Source of the DNA: Petunia secreta
Lineage: Eukaryota > Streptophyta > Magnoliopsida > Solanales > Solanaceae
Length of the DNA stretch: 64,000 bases
Assembly (NCBI GenBank): GCA_029990175.1
Contig: JARKIP010000011.1
Location: forward strand, 21,736,001 to 21,800,000
Reading direction: 5' to 3'
A program made the position numbers and the translations under genes. The notes under the pieces are model-generated. The model made no database searches and was not told the DNA's origin. It saw only the letters and a program-made list of their open reading frames with translations. This document shows, piece after piece, positions 1 through 11,791 of the stretch (the first letter of the stretch is position 1; every line of letters begins with the position of its first letter).

Positions 1-714
1 TGTGGAAAGTAGAGTGGCATGCCGAGATGACTGCCATTGGGATTGCCCGAAAGCATGCAGTACATCGGAAACAAAACTGCAAGACTAAATGACAATACAC
101 TGCATCTTACACAAACTGAATGTGGCTGCAAACTTAGCCATTACACGTCTAACTTATTGGAGTACGAGATATGGAGCAGTCAATAAACTCACCTGACAGC
201 TCCCTCTTTTTCCAATGCCAAACTCTGCAGGAAAAGATTCACTCTTATCCTGCAAAACAGGGAAGAAAGATTTTTTACTGGAGGCCGATGGCGCGTCTTG
301 GTTTTTGGTGAATTTCTTTCATGATATAGAATGATTAATCAATTGACCATATACTAAGTAGAGAAACGAGTTATACATGGATTAATAATACAAGAATTAG
401 TAGTGCAGGGATTAGTAATGAATTCTTATACATGTATTAAAAATGAGGGTTGGAGAGTGAGTATTTTTTTCATTTTATTATTTATCTATTTATTAATAAG
501 CATGGTATTACTACAATTTATACTAATACCATGTTGGCCTTGGTGTTAATTTATACTACAATTGCATTGAGGCGTTAAATTGTACGGAGTATGGATTCCT
601 AGTACTTGATTGAATTTTGCTACCAAACAAGGGATTCATGGACTAATTTAGTCAATACATCATACCAAACGACCTTTATCAAATGCACCACCGCAACACG
701 GCCATCATATATTC
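1..714. other. intergenic, upstream of small gene
   Basis: No gene recognised. The stretch is AT-rich and includes segments at about 340-460 and 590-675 that resemble the ends of short non-autonomous transposons (for example the text around 655-672). I could not define their borders or a target duplication. Confidence 0.4.
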
Positions 715-722
715 TATAAATA
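715..722 (+). promoter_or_regulatory. TATA box of the small gene at 837
   Basis: TATAAATA lies 115 bases before the ATG at 837. That leaves room for a leader of about 85 bases, which is normal for a plant gene. Confidence 0.55.
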
Positions 723-836
723 AGTCGTGCTTACCATTGCAAACCTCACATTTGTCTTAATACTGGAAAGCTCCAACCCTTTCTGTGTGCCATTTCTAAA
801 CCCTAAAAATTTTTCCACCTCAGATCTATAAGAAGT

Positions 837-1142
837 ATGTCGAACAACGAAACAAGGTTCACTACAAACGGGCACCATAGCCCGCACAACAACCGCAACA
901 ACAACGTATTGAATAAGTGGGATATCGCTGTTGTTGAGTCCGAGGTCAAGGAAAACTCCCGCATGCTTGAACTGATGAGAAATGATATCTGGCGTCTTAG
1001 GGCTAGTTTTTTTAGAGTCGCTGAGGAAAGCAGCAGGACCACGAGGCGCATGGAAAGAATGCTTCGCGCGCTGCTTGTCGTCAACGAGGTGAATCCCGAC
1101 CAGTTCGTGACCCCACCAAATTCTCCTAATACGGAGGATTAA
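837..1142 (+). CDS. small coiled-coil protein with C-terminal TPPNSP motif
   Basis: A single-exon reading frame of 101 residues, function unknown. The N-terminus (1-25) is rich in Asn and His. Residues of about 26-80 are charged with regularly spaced hydrophobic positions (ELMRNDIWRLRASFF, RRMERMLRALL) and look like an amphipathic helix or coiled coil. The protein ends FVTPPNSPNTED. The gene at 5118 ends almost the same way (YFTPPNSPPTGNGT) and has a matching RRxxRxxxxLL helix just before it, so the two are probably diverged paralogues. A TATA box lies 115 bases upstream. There is no signal peptide or membrane segment. The SP/TP pairs in the tail could be sites for proline-directed kinases, which is inference. 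That a second copy keeps the motif is the best evidence that this is a real gene. Confidence 0.5.
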   Translation: MSNNETRFTTNGHHSPHNNRNNNVLNKWDIAVVESEVKENSRMLELMRNDIWRLRASFFRVAEESSRTTRRMERMLRALLVVNEVNPDQFVTPPNSPNTED

Positions 1143-4100
1143 AGATATATGCATTTTATCATAGTATTTATTAGTATTAGTAGCTTAATCAATGCACTCG
1201 GAAAGGTAAGGCTATATGTCTCATATCTCCACTTCTTCCGTTTTCTCCGCGTACAGTGCAACTATATTTAATATATGATATGTTTTTCTGTAAGAAATGT
1301 GCCCTACTTGACTCTGAGTCGCAAAAGTATCAATATTGCAACGAGCTAGTTGTAGCATTAACTGGTCATAGACATCAATAGTTATGGCATGTTGCAACAC
1401 ACATCGTTTGGCAAACTGCGTCTTCTTAGTGTTATTCCCTTTTTGTGTCGATTATTCAAATTTTGAAGAGGAGCAGTACATTTTATTATAGGATTATGGA
1501 GACCTCACTTGCTTCAAATGAGAAATTTGTTAGTGAAGGTAAGCCTTCAATATGCGACTTTTTATTTAATCCCACTCACATCAGTTGTGTACGTTTCATA
1601 AAGTTTTCACCCCGAGAAAAGAAAATTGAAGCACATATACATGCATGGTTCCTGATCGCTAAGATCATCCGTATTATTAGTCGGAAACATGTTACTGGTT
1701 TTGTCAATTAAAAAACTACTGATGTAATTATTTTTCCTAGTTTTATATGGAAACAGTCGAAAGATGACTAATCTTATGGCTGCGAAACATAGAACTCATT
1801 CAAATAGCTAAAGTTAAAAAGAAAAAGAAATAATAAGAGAATTAGAGAATAACATTAAGAGGACGCAACTCGTTGCAACTTGCAATATGTATACACGTGA
1901 TATGATTGTGATTTTCATGTCATCATAATTATATATAATTTCCATTTACTCTTGCAATTAATGATATAAATAATTTCGGGTTTTTTCAAGACTACCAACT
2001 GTAGAAGATTTTAAGTTAATAATTCTTCAAAAATCATGACTGCTACACCTTGAATTATAATTGAACATTTGACACTACAGTATACATTGCATGAGTGTTT
2101 AGCACTCTTAATTACTGTGGTCAATATTTTAATAATGGCGCGTGAATCATCATCGTCATATCATATCATACTTCATCATATCATCATCATATCATCATCA
2201 TATCATATCATATCATATCATATCATATCATATCATATCATATCATATCATATCATATCATATCATATCATATCATCATATCATCATCATCATCATCATC
2301 ATCATCATATCATACTATTCTAAAAGAGCCAATCCTCTAAGTTAAAAGTGAACGACCGTTTTGCCCTTTCAAAGCTATATTTTTTACAAATACACTTACC
2401 AACCGATAGACCTACCTTCCACTTACAATGAACTGAGTAATTAGAAAGACGCCAACGTGGACTTTAGTGCAGCCACTTAATGTAGTCGTAACCAATGATT
2501 TAGATTGCTTGTTTGCTTCCCTCTTGCACTTCACGTGTTTAAGGCTGCAATTTGGTGAAATGAAAGGTCACATTAACTCTTCCGTTTCCTTTAAACTATT
2601 TGATCTGTTGTATCTTATATTACTCCTCTATATAAGACCCTCATTGCATTTTGAAAACCAAGGAGCACTCATGCCACATTTTTATGGTATGTCACCATAT
2701 GCCCCCTCACCCATGTACATGTAGCTGTAATGCTCCTTCTCCGTTGAAAGATAATTGAATTAGCACTACAGCTATAAAGGACCTTAAGTTAATTTTCTTA
2801 GGGTCTTTTTTACTCACTTAAAGTCATTGTCAACAAAACTACAGTAATATATATATTTTCTGTTTTTGCATATATATATATGTCAAGATTGTTGTGACTT
2901 TATATGTACAAAAATAAATACTTTTAAGTTTGTCAACATCGAGGGATGAAAGAAATGGTCCATACACAATGTAATGATATAATACATGATGGAACTGCTT
3001 AACTCTGCTTTTGTTTCAAGAAGACAAGAACCTTTGTTGGTTACGGTTTTTTTCTCTTTGTTTTAATGCTCTAGCCAAATATGATTGACTCACCATTTCC
3101 AAGACTTGATTTATTTTTTTAAATTATTGTTTTACAGTAATATTTTTTATGTGAATTCGCTTTATGCGTGCACTAAAAAGTTAATTTAATTTTAAATAAA
3201 AAGTCATGAATTATTTGTTATAAAAGTAGTATTTTCCATAAATGGGTATATTAAATATTTCTCGTGAATCTGATAATGCAGATTTTGAAGAGTTGCATTG
3301 ACAAATATTCCTTCTTAAATGGGTACATTAACCAAATACTCTCTCTTAACTGTATTTAAATGAAGAATTTGAATAGTTGCAATTGATAATATATATACAG
3401 GTTCCGTAACTGTTAAATGCTATTGCTACATAGATGGCCATTTGCCCCATTTCTGTGATATCTATTCATTAATTTACTTACTCTCTTAAATGGATATTTA
3501 TCAGAATTATGTGATTCGGTACATATTTGTTATATTCATACATCACTTTAGACATTTTAATCTTTACAACACGCTGGGCAGCCCGTAATTACTGAATAGT
3601 GGAATTGTTAGCTGTGAGTATATCTTATAATGGTTATTTACATTCAATTTATTTATTCATTTACATGTTTGATATATCATATCCATTTTGCGTATACATC
3701 TTTATATGCGTAAAGCCCTACTATGTTCTGAAGTACCTCTGCTTGGCCATCTGGTAAGTATATATGTTAGGACACCTTCATCCCACTGTTTTGTCAACAA
3801 CAATTATGTTTTTACCTTTTCTGTGGTATTTCTATTTTCCCGTTTTATTATCGTCAAAAGTTTCATTTTATAAATGGTATTCGATTTATACCACAATGAA
3901 ATCATGACTTGATTTGTAAAATTCCCTCTATAGTGGTGAAAGAAGAGGCAGTGAAGATGCTACCGTTGCATTGCTACTCTGTTATATTTTGGAATTTAAT
4001 ACTTCCTCTGGTGCATATAATTTGATTTTTTGAGTGTTTTCACGCGTATTAAGAAAATTACCTTTTTAGCATTAATTAGCAATATAATTGACTATATTAG

Positions 4101-5043
4101 CCTTATTCAAGCTGTTATTACTTATCATTTTGTTTAATATTATTTATTTCTAAGGGGTGCCATTGTAAAATTGTATCTTGATTTCCGAAAATGTCAAATA
4201 TTGTGGACAAAAAAAATGCTAAAAAAATCAAATAAAATGAACCGGAGGGAGTACTTTTATTTGTTTTTGTCCGGGAAGAAAAGAATTTAATCAATAATAT
4301 ATGCAACGTGATTTAAAGATAAAGATAAGGCAGATAGCTAATAACGAATAGCGATCAACCTAAATTCATTCATGGAGGATGGACAAATTGAATATATAGA
4401 CCAAAATGTGTTATAATAAGTTACATCCAAACACCTTATCAACTGTGTGAAGATTTTGTCAGATTCATTTGTATGTGTTTTTCTTATTTTTCGTTTTAAC
4501 TTGATACTAAAGTCTACTAAATAATCATAAGCAGTCTTGAAATTCATCTTTCAAAAATTAAGAAATATCATAATTAAACAAATCAGTTAGTGGTAAACAT
4601 AACCAGTAAATAACATTTTTTCACTACAAGAATAAGTTTTTTTTAGTTTTAATTTTTAATACTCCTTAGTATTGGGTACACGCGCAACGTGCGTATTCAG
4701 AAGTAGTAATATCACAATACGACTAGAGAACATTCTTTGTAAAACTGTCATTGTGATTATTCTAGAAAGCACATCCTTTTGGGTGCATTTTGAGCCCAAG
4801 GACCCTAAGGCAAAGAAGATGTAAGGCTTAGCAAAGCAAATGATTAACAGAGAAAATTTGTTTACGTTTTATAATTTCTACAACGGAGCCCTTTCTACAA
4901 TAACTACTCCCAATAAATATTGAAAAGAGTCAATGCAACGTATAACTCAAGAAACCGTCGTTTCTATTAAACAGGCAACCCTTCACTAGTTAATTCAGAT
5001 CGTGGTGGATCATGCGTGGACGCAGCACTACACATCGTTTCAC
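1143..5043. other. intergenic, AT-rich
   Basis: Apart from the ATCAT microsatellite near 2150-2315 I recognise nothing. Short frames at 1445-1711, 2467-2724 and 3688-3873 have no family resemblance, no matching splice pattern and biased AT composition, and are not called as genes. Confidence 0.5.
2147..2315. repeat. (ATCAT)n / (ATC)n microsatellite
   Basis: A pentanucleotide ATCAT run of about 75 bases flanked by interrupted ATC/ATCAT units. It opens long His/Ile/Ser frames on the plus strand that are artefacts of the repeat. Confidence 0.95.
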
Positions 5044-5050
5044 TATAAAT
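5044..5050 (+). promoter_or_regulatory. TATA box of the small gene at 5118
   Basis: TATAAAT lies 74 bases before the ATG, leaving a leader of about 40 bases. Confidence 0.5.
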
Positions 5051-5117
5051 GCACGAAAATTCTTCATCATCATCACACAAGAAAAAACAATAACTATAGC
5101 AAAACTGTAGAAACATC

Positions 5118-5327
5118 ATGGCAAGACGTCCAGTTATAAAGATGGCAGACTTGAAGAAAGATCTTGATGAAGTGAAGGGAGCCCTAATAGAAGCAAGGGA
5201 CCGGCAACTTATGGATATTCGGAGGATTAAAAGGATATTTGAACTTCTCCTCCAACCTCTGGGCAAGTCCTTGGACGACGTATATTTCACACCGCCCAAC
5301 TCCCCTCCCACCGGCAATGGAACTTAA
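5118..5327 (+). CDS. small coiled-coil protein with C-terminal TPPNSP motif
   Basis: A single-exon frame of 69 residues, function unknown. It is basic and helical: residues 8-45 carry heptad-like hydrophobic spacing (MADLKKDLDEVKGALIEARD), then RRIKRIFELLL, a short GKSLDDVY linker and the tail FTPPNSPPTGNGT. The tail and the preceding Arg-rich helix match the C-terminal third of the gene at 837, while the N-terminal parts differ. A TATA box precedes it at normal distance and the ATG context (catcATGGCA) is good for a plant start. There is no transit or signal peptide. Probably a diverged duplicate of the gene at 837. Confidence 0.5.
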   Translation: MARRPVIKMADLKKDLDEVKGALIEARDRQLMDIRRIKRIFELLLQPLGKSLDDVYFTPPNSPPTGNGT

Positions 5328-6914
5328 ATTTTATCTTGTACTTTTCCCATTTGTTATTTTCCTATTTAAAAAGTAGTCTATGGTGACCCTTGTAATTGTG
5401 AAACTCCCCTTTGTGCTTTCCAGTTGGTTAGAATTTAAATTTTAATGTGTAGGTAATACTAGAAATTACTTAATATTAGTGACATGTAATTTAAGCACGA
5501 TTCTACTATTGATTTTTTTACACGAACATACTACCTCTTCTTTATATAGCAATGGTTGAACCAAGTATGGCATTAGAATTAAACTTTTGACCAGCAAAAC
5601 AAGTCAGAGACAGCAAAAAATCTAATTCTCACAAAATCAAGTCCATACTACACATCCAAGTTATGGTAAGAAACTGCACCAAATATCCTAATATACCATC
5701 CATCTATTCTTCATCTTCGGAGATGATATGAACGCGAAAACAGAAACCTTGTTGGGGATTTAGTGGTAAAATTTGGAAGTGGAGAGCTTGTCCTACTATG
5801 ATACGACGCCGAGTCACAAACCGCAACCAACCGCGCTGAAGCCTTTTGCGAGACGGCGACACAGTGAGATACATGTTGAACCTAAGCATACCACTGTAGA
5901 TATAGGCTTTCGTCGTTTCGTCTGGTAAAAGATGGTTTAAGCGCGCGGGAAAACTCTATAATAAAATAGTTCACCGTTTAATAGATTTAAAATAAAATAA
6001 CTACATTAAACATAGCCGAGAATTTAAAAACGTGGTACGAAACTTACTAGATCGTCAGTTGTAGAGTATGATCTACATATGCGTATATTGAAACATGTAC
6101 GGTTTTCAGTTCGGATGTCCCAAAGGCCAGATTTCACAGTCACTAGCGTCCGGCATATGTTTGCGAAAGGTAGAAGATCGACGAGGCGAAAAGAAGAAAA
6201 GTTAACTTTTGGTTTACCGAATCCTCCAAAAATACTATATAAGTAAATACGAGGTAATGGGAATTGTTGAAACCCTACCAAGAGATAGTTTGGGTGGGCT
6301 TAAAATTGGCTTATAAGTTTAAAAATGGGATTTCCACATAAATAGCCCTCAATTAATATATGTTTGATAACCATCAAAATTTAAATCAATGCGAAATAAT
6401 TCAAAATTTCTTTACAAACAATAGAAACTTCAAATATTAATTTATGAGAAATAATTCAAAATTTTTGTTATTTTGCCACTTAATTTTTCAAAAAGCAATA
6501 AAATATATTGCTTAAATTATTCTCAATTTGTATATAAGACTGAAGCATCATCATAAAGATAAAAACTATATATTAACTAAAATAAATTCATATTATCAAT
6601 CAAAATAAGTTGCTCATAAAATAAGGTGCAAAGGATAGACACAAATTAAAGAAAGAACAAAGAAAAGGGAAAAGATGAGTGAGAGAGATACATCTAACAA
6701 GTAAATAAAAAACAATAAAAGAGGAAATGATGAGAGAGAGATAACTAACAATGAATGCGTCCATTGGAAACCAAACTATAATAGGACTCCATAATCAAGT
6801 CTCATTTAAACACATTATATAGACAATCCACGATATAGAACGTAATGCTAATACTAAAGTAGTAGTCAAATAAGAGTCCATTAAAAGCTGACTTGTCCGA
6901 AAACTTTCAGTAAA
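5328..6914. other. intergenic
   Basis: No gene or recognisable element. Short minus-strand frames at 5704-5889 and 6024-6281 resemble nothing I know. 6300-6800 is very AT-rich. Confidence 0.4.
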
Positions 6915-7674
6915 TTAATCCCCCAAATCAGTATCCCAACCCAGTGGCATTGCAAGCTTGAACAGTTCTACAGATAGCATACACCTTTCACAAGTTATGT
7001 CCAACTCACCATAGCCATATATGATGTATGGATTCATAGGAGCCCAGTGACCAGCGCTATTCTCTACACAAAATCCGAGAATAAGGATATTCTCGAACCG
7101 TTCAGGACCAAGCATATTTCTTAATTCACGACGATAAACAATCATATCCAGTCTACCATCTTCGCCAGACCATATCCTCCGAAGCTCTTCTATTCCACTA
7201 TCGTGCTGGCCATTACAAAGCAATGCAATCCTATAAGCATATACTGCCTCGCCAATACCAGAGTCAGCAACTTGCTGCAGGATGGGTAAACCATCAGTAT
7301 TTTGTCGTAAAAGAACTTGTAGATGCCAAAGAACAGAGATGCATGGTCAATTCTTTCTTCATGGAGCCTTCTTATAAAGGAAATAGTTGCAACATCGACA
7401 TATGGTAGCTTATAACTGTTGAGATACAGAGACAGGCAGTACTGGAATCTGCTCGAGAACACTATACGTCGAAAATCCCGGCTCCTGCCAAATAAAAAAA
7501 GCATGCAGTAATTTATACGTAATTCCATATATTGTGGAATGAAACAACTGTAACTAGTGCTTACACTTCAGATATGTTCCTTAAAGACGTTCTCGATGGC
7601 TCGTCGCTAACCACTTTCTCGATGATTAATGCCTTCAAATCATCTTGGAGATTTGAAAGGGATGGTTCCTCCAT
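6915..7674 (-). pseudogene. F-box protein, At2g35280/At1g67623-like type, one-base frameshift
   Basis: A two-exon gene. Exon 1 is 7674-7565 and starts MEEPSLSNLQDDLKALIIEKV, a degenerate F-box. The intron 7564-7485 has GT-AG ends and exon 2 is 7484-6915. Exon 2 carries the family's second half: a helical stretch ending FFGIYKFFYDK, the GLPILQQVADSG segment with the Sel1-like spacing typical of this family, an Arg-rich YRRELRNML, and a terminal CERC pair. The frame breaks at a run of four A (plus-strand T run 7300-7303): one more A would join the halves into a protein of about 226 residues. Family members bind SKP1 as substrate adaptors of SCF ubiquitin ligases. The F-box here lacks the usual LPxD start (LQDD), so SKP1 binding is uncertain. 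It may be a pseudogene, an assembly error, or a recoded gene; its paralogue at 18173 breaks at nearly the same residue. Confidence 0.65.
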
Positions 7675-8835
7675 CGTGATCTTCTAACTCACCAATCTTA
7701 TTGCTTGGTAGGAAATAGCAGCCACAATTGAGGTTTTGATGGCTGTTATTCTTATTGAAACTGGAAAGATGGAGCGCTGTTAGCTGTGTTTGTTTTGGTT
7801 GCATTTACTAATTACTAAGTCATGGAGCATTGATATATGAAATAGTTTTGTTTTATAGCGAAGTGGTCATAATTCATTCCATGAGATGGCGTGACAGATA
7901 AATTGGAAGTTCAATAATCTAATCTACACCATAATTCGTTTCAGTGTCATTCAAACGGTGGAAGGTCATAAAAGTGACAGTTGAATAGCTAGTGATGTGG
8001 TAGGGCTTTTATTTCATTGACACGACAACTCGCTGGAGCACATCCTTTTATAGAACGGTTTTAATTATTCAAGAAAGAACATCCTCATGGTGCAATTTGG
8101 ATCCCACCGCATTATAGTAATTATATTGGCTAAATCATATATTTTGGGTGTCAAGTGATAGGGTACTTTGTAAACGCCCCCAAACAAAAATAAAGTTGGT
8201 TTTATCGGGATTTATGACACAAAGTCTCTACAACGAATATGTTGCTTTAAAATGAGTTGATTTTGTTTTGGTCCCCACCCCCTCTTCCCCCCCTTAGTCG
8301 GCAGTGTAATATGTTGCTTGTCTGCTACTAGTATTTAGATGATAATTTTGTGATAAGGATTCTTGATAAAAATGGATAGACGCGACATAATGTTGTACAC
8401 TCATTATGTTTTGTGGTTGGGGGGGCGTATTCAAGGAGGGAGAAATGTATTCACAGATTTTAAACTAAATAAAACGTCAAATAATATTCGTGGATGGAAA
8501 ATTAAAGTGGAGGATGGACTGAAGAGGATTTCACAACATGGTTGAAATCAAGAAAATAGTTAATTTGTGACAATTAAATCAAAAAAGTAGTTAAATCAAA
8601 TGTAAACTGAATGACATGAGGATCTGAAGAGGATTTCACAAAATGGTTCAAAATGGAGATCCCATGATCATACATTAGTCGTGACGAATGTTGGGATCGA
8701 AATAACATGGCATGCGGAAGCTAACACATCAAACATTGGTTGACAATAAAGCAGACATATAAAAGAAATAAACTAAAAAGACTTTCATTTAAAATGGTTT
8801 GGCCAAACGGCCTACATCATATGGGAGAAGAAAAA
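7675..8835. other. intergenic
   Basis: Upstream region of the F-box copy and then AT-rich sequence up to the Tekay LTR. No gene recognised; the 60-codon frame at 8363-8545 looks random. Confidence 0.4.
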
Positions 8836-11665
8836 TGTCACGACCCAATTTCCAAGGGCTCGTGATGGCACCTAAACAACATTTGCCTAGGCGAACCAAT
8901 GAAACAAGATGCGGAAAAGAACAATAATGTGAAAAGATCATAAATGGATATATAAATATAAAAGGGTGAAGTCCAAAAGAATATATCCACAAAAGAATTG
9001 GAGCATTCTAAGAGTGACTCAATAAAGTATGAATATACATCAAAGAAATCTGAGTCCATCTCTAAGTGACTCCGGCGGTATGCCACCACGGTCTGTGTGG
9101 TCGGCTCACCTCAATCAAAAGTCTCAGAAGCCTCGGGAACCGCTAACGTCCGGGCTGCTGACTGGATGAAGGACCTGCGCACGTAGCAGAGTAAGTTATG
9201 AGCCGAAGCCCAGTAAGATCACCGACAGGCCCGCTAAGGTACCCTTGCGGGACAAGTCGCTACATGCATCATAAGCAACAACATACTATAGTAATCATAC
9301 AATAAAGTAGTGAAATCACAAATAGATGTAACACATTCCATACACACAAGTAGTAACCAGAAGTCTCAAGGATTATGCCCATCCAACGTAAGGCATAGGT
9401 CAACTCAGCGGCGGTTTGGAGGTCCAATCTCTACTCCCGTGCTGACTAACCTAGACCTACGATGGACTAGCAACACCACTACTAAGTATCAACCATATAC
9501 CGTGACCCGAAGTCACTATCACAATCATGAATAAGTAGACCAACGACCCGTAGTCGTTGGCTCATCTCAAATCTGTCTACGATCGCACCACACCCCCTGT
9601 CAAGTGCGTCGTATCTCAATAAATCAAGTGACCACACCACACCCCCTATCAAGTGTGTCACATCTCAAAGATCAAGTGTCCACACCACACCCCCTGTCAA
9701 GTGTGACACATCTCATAGTATAGGCGACACCACACCCCCTGTCAAGTGTCCCTCTAACAGTATTAATATCCACGACATTAATAACAATAACAGAAATAAT
9801 AACAGAAATATTAATAACGATAATATTTCACAGTCACCGTAACCCATGTTGGTTATGCTAGCTGAACGTAAGGCGAAGGTTAACCCGACCACAGTTTGGG
9901 GGTACAATCCCTACTCCCAAGTCGTCCAACCCAAGGTTACGTATAGACAGCACTACCCAACCCGGCACGTGAACAAATCAAGTACCAATATCATACAAAA
10001 GCCGGCAAAATCCTCGGCAAGACATTTATCATGACATGCCGGCAACATCCTCGGCCATGTCCCAAGTTCTTGCTATCTAAGCATGGCGTAGCAAGCGTTA
10101 CTACGATATAAATTTAAGCTACCTCGACGTAGCATTTAGACCGGCACATACCTCGGTCGAGTCACAATCTCGCTATTTATAACAAACAATAATAGCAAGT
10201 AATTCACATCATTAATCCTAACCATTGTTAGGTATATATATGCGTACATGAAGCATACTAGCATGAAGGAAGAGTCCACAAGCACAATAGAGGTCAAGTC
10301 TCACTTACCTCGAAATTCGGGCTCAAATGCCGGGAAGAATCTCCTTTCCCGCTCGCCTTGTCCGCGAAGGACTCTCCACTAGGTCTATTAAGACAAGATA
10401 TAGCACATATGAGTGCTCAATTATAGCTATTTAAGCCTATAGGCATCCTAGGGTAAAACTTACCAAAATGCCCCCGGGTAGGGCCGAGTCCTAAATTTAC
10501 AAAATGTACTTTTCCGGACTCCCCACGCTCCCGTGAGTCCAAAAGTACACTTAGATTCCACATGCGAGCCATGCTCGATGTCTTTCCCCAATTCTTAAGA
10601 ATCTAGGGTTCTAACCCATTTCCAAGAATCAACCCTTTGATTCTTGTGTTAATCAACATAAAGATGGATTGAAAGGGCTTACCTTAAGTGTAAGTATGAT
10701 TGGGTCTTCAAGAAATACCCAAAAATCGCCTCAAGAGCTCACCAAATGATTTTTATAAGTTATGAACCGAAATGGCCCGAAATGGCCTTTTTATAGCAGT
10801 TTTTTTTGCCTATGTGACAGCTTCTTTTGAAAAAATCATAACTTTTGATAGGTATGTCCAAATGACCTGAAACCGAAGCCATTAGAACCACAACTCAAAG
10901 GGCTACAACTTTCATGTTTTGAGTTTTTCCTAATTCCTTACGGATTGGCCGGAAAATCAGCTTTTATCCGGCTGTTTGCGCCAAAACAGAACAGAAAAGT
11001 CGCACCAGATTTACTACTATTTTAGGGGCAAAACGGGACCCTACGAAGCTCGGAATGATCCCAAATTTTGTACACAAGCCATAAAATACTTGGGTGACAT
11101 GCTCGTCAAGACGGAACTCAATTCGGATCTCCAGAACTCAAAAAGTGGGTCCTACGGCAAAGGTTCAATTTTCGGCTTTCGCCAAAATAGCGAAATTTAA
11201 CCAAACGACCTCGGAATCCAATTCTAAAAGTTTCTACAAGTCACAAATGACTATACGAACCTAACGGAACTTTCGGATCTCTCATCGGAGCTCATTTGCT
11301 CAAATCGAGCTCGGAAACCTCTTTTAACTCTTTTAAACTTCCGAAACGGGGACTTTATCAAAAGTCCTATTAAACGAGGTCCGTTTTAAATTTTGAAGGT
11401 TGCTACATATCATAAATGACGAGACGGACCTAACGGCGCGCTCGGATTTTCCATCGGGGTTCGTTTACTCAAAACGACCTATCGAAACCCCAAATTCCTT
11501 TCCGGAATTTCATAAACGGATCCTTTTCTCGAAAACCTATCAAACGGACTCCGTTTCGACTCAGATTTCACAGACGGGTCATAAATGACCTAACGGAGCT
11601 TTTGGGACTGTCGACACGCAAATCGAGGTCCCGGATCCCGTAACGACTATTTGAGGGTCGTTACA
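8836..11665 (-). repeat. 3' LTR of the Tekay-type element (2830 bp)
   Basis: On the minus strand it starts TGTAACGACCC next to the polypurine tract and ends GGGTCGTGACA, so the ends form an imperfect inverted repeat with TG...CA termini. It contains short internal tandem repeats at about 9586-9755. Confidence 0.85.
9586..9755. repeat. tandem repeat inside the Tekay LTR
   Basis: Four degenerate copies of a unit of about 45 bases built around CACCACACCCCCTGTCAAGTG. Confidence 0.8.
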
Positions 11666-11679
11666 TTCTCCCCCCACTT
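11666..11679 (-). other. polypurine tract of the Tekay-type element
   Basis: AAGTGGGGGGAGAA on the minus strand, immediately before the LTR start. It is the plus-strand primer site for reverse transcription. Confidence 0.85.
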
Positions 11680-11791
11680 AGACTCTCGGCCGTCCTCGGA
11701 CGAGCCTAAGTCTAAGGTAGGATCCACACACTAGCCACGGAGCTGGCACGGATTTCGAGGACCCCTCGGTACCACCCGAAATCAATAAAAC

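Noticed and set aside
1445..1711. 88-codon frame
   Set aside because: No homology recognised, no promoter or splice support and AT-driven composition; likely chance.
2069..2345. His/Ile-rich frames
   Set aside because: They exist only because the ATCAT repeat has no stop codon in these frames.
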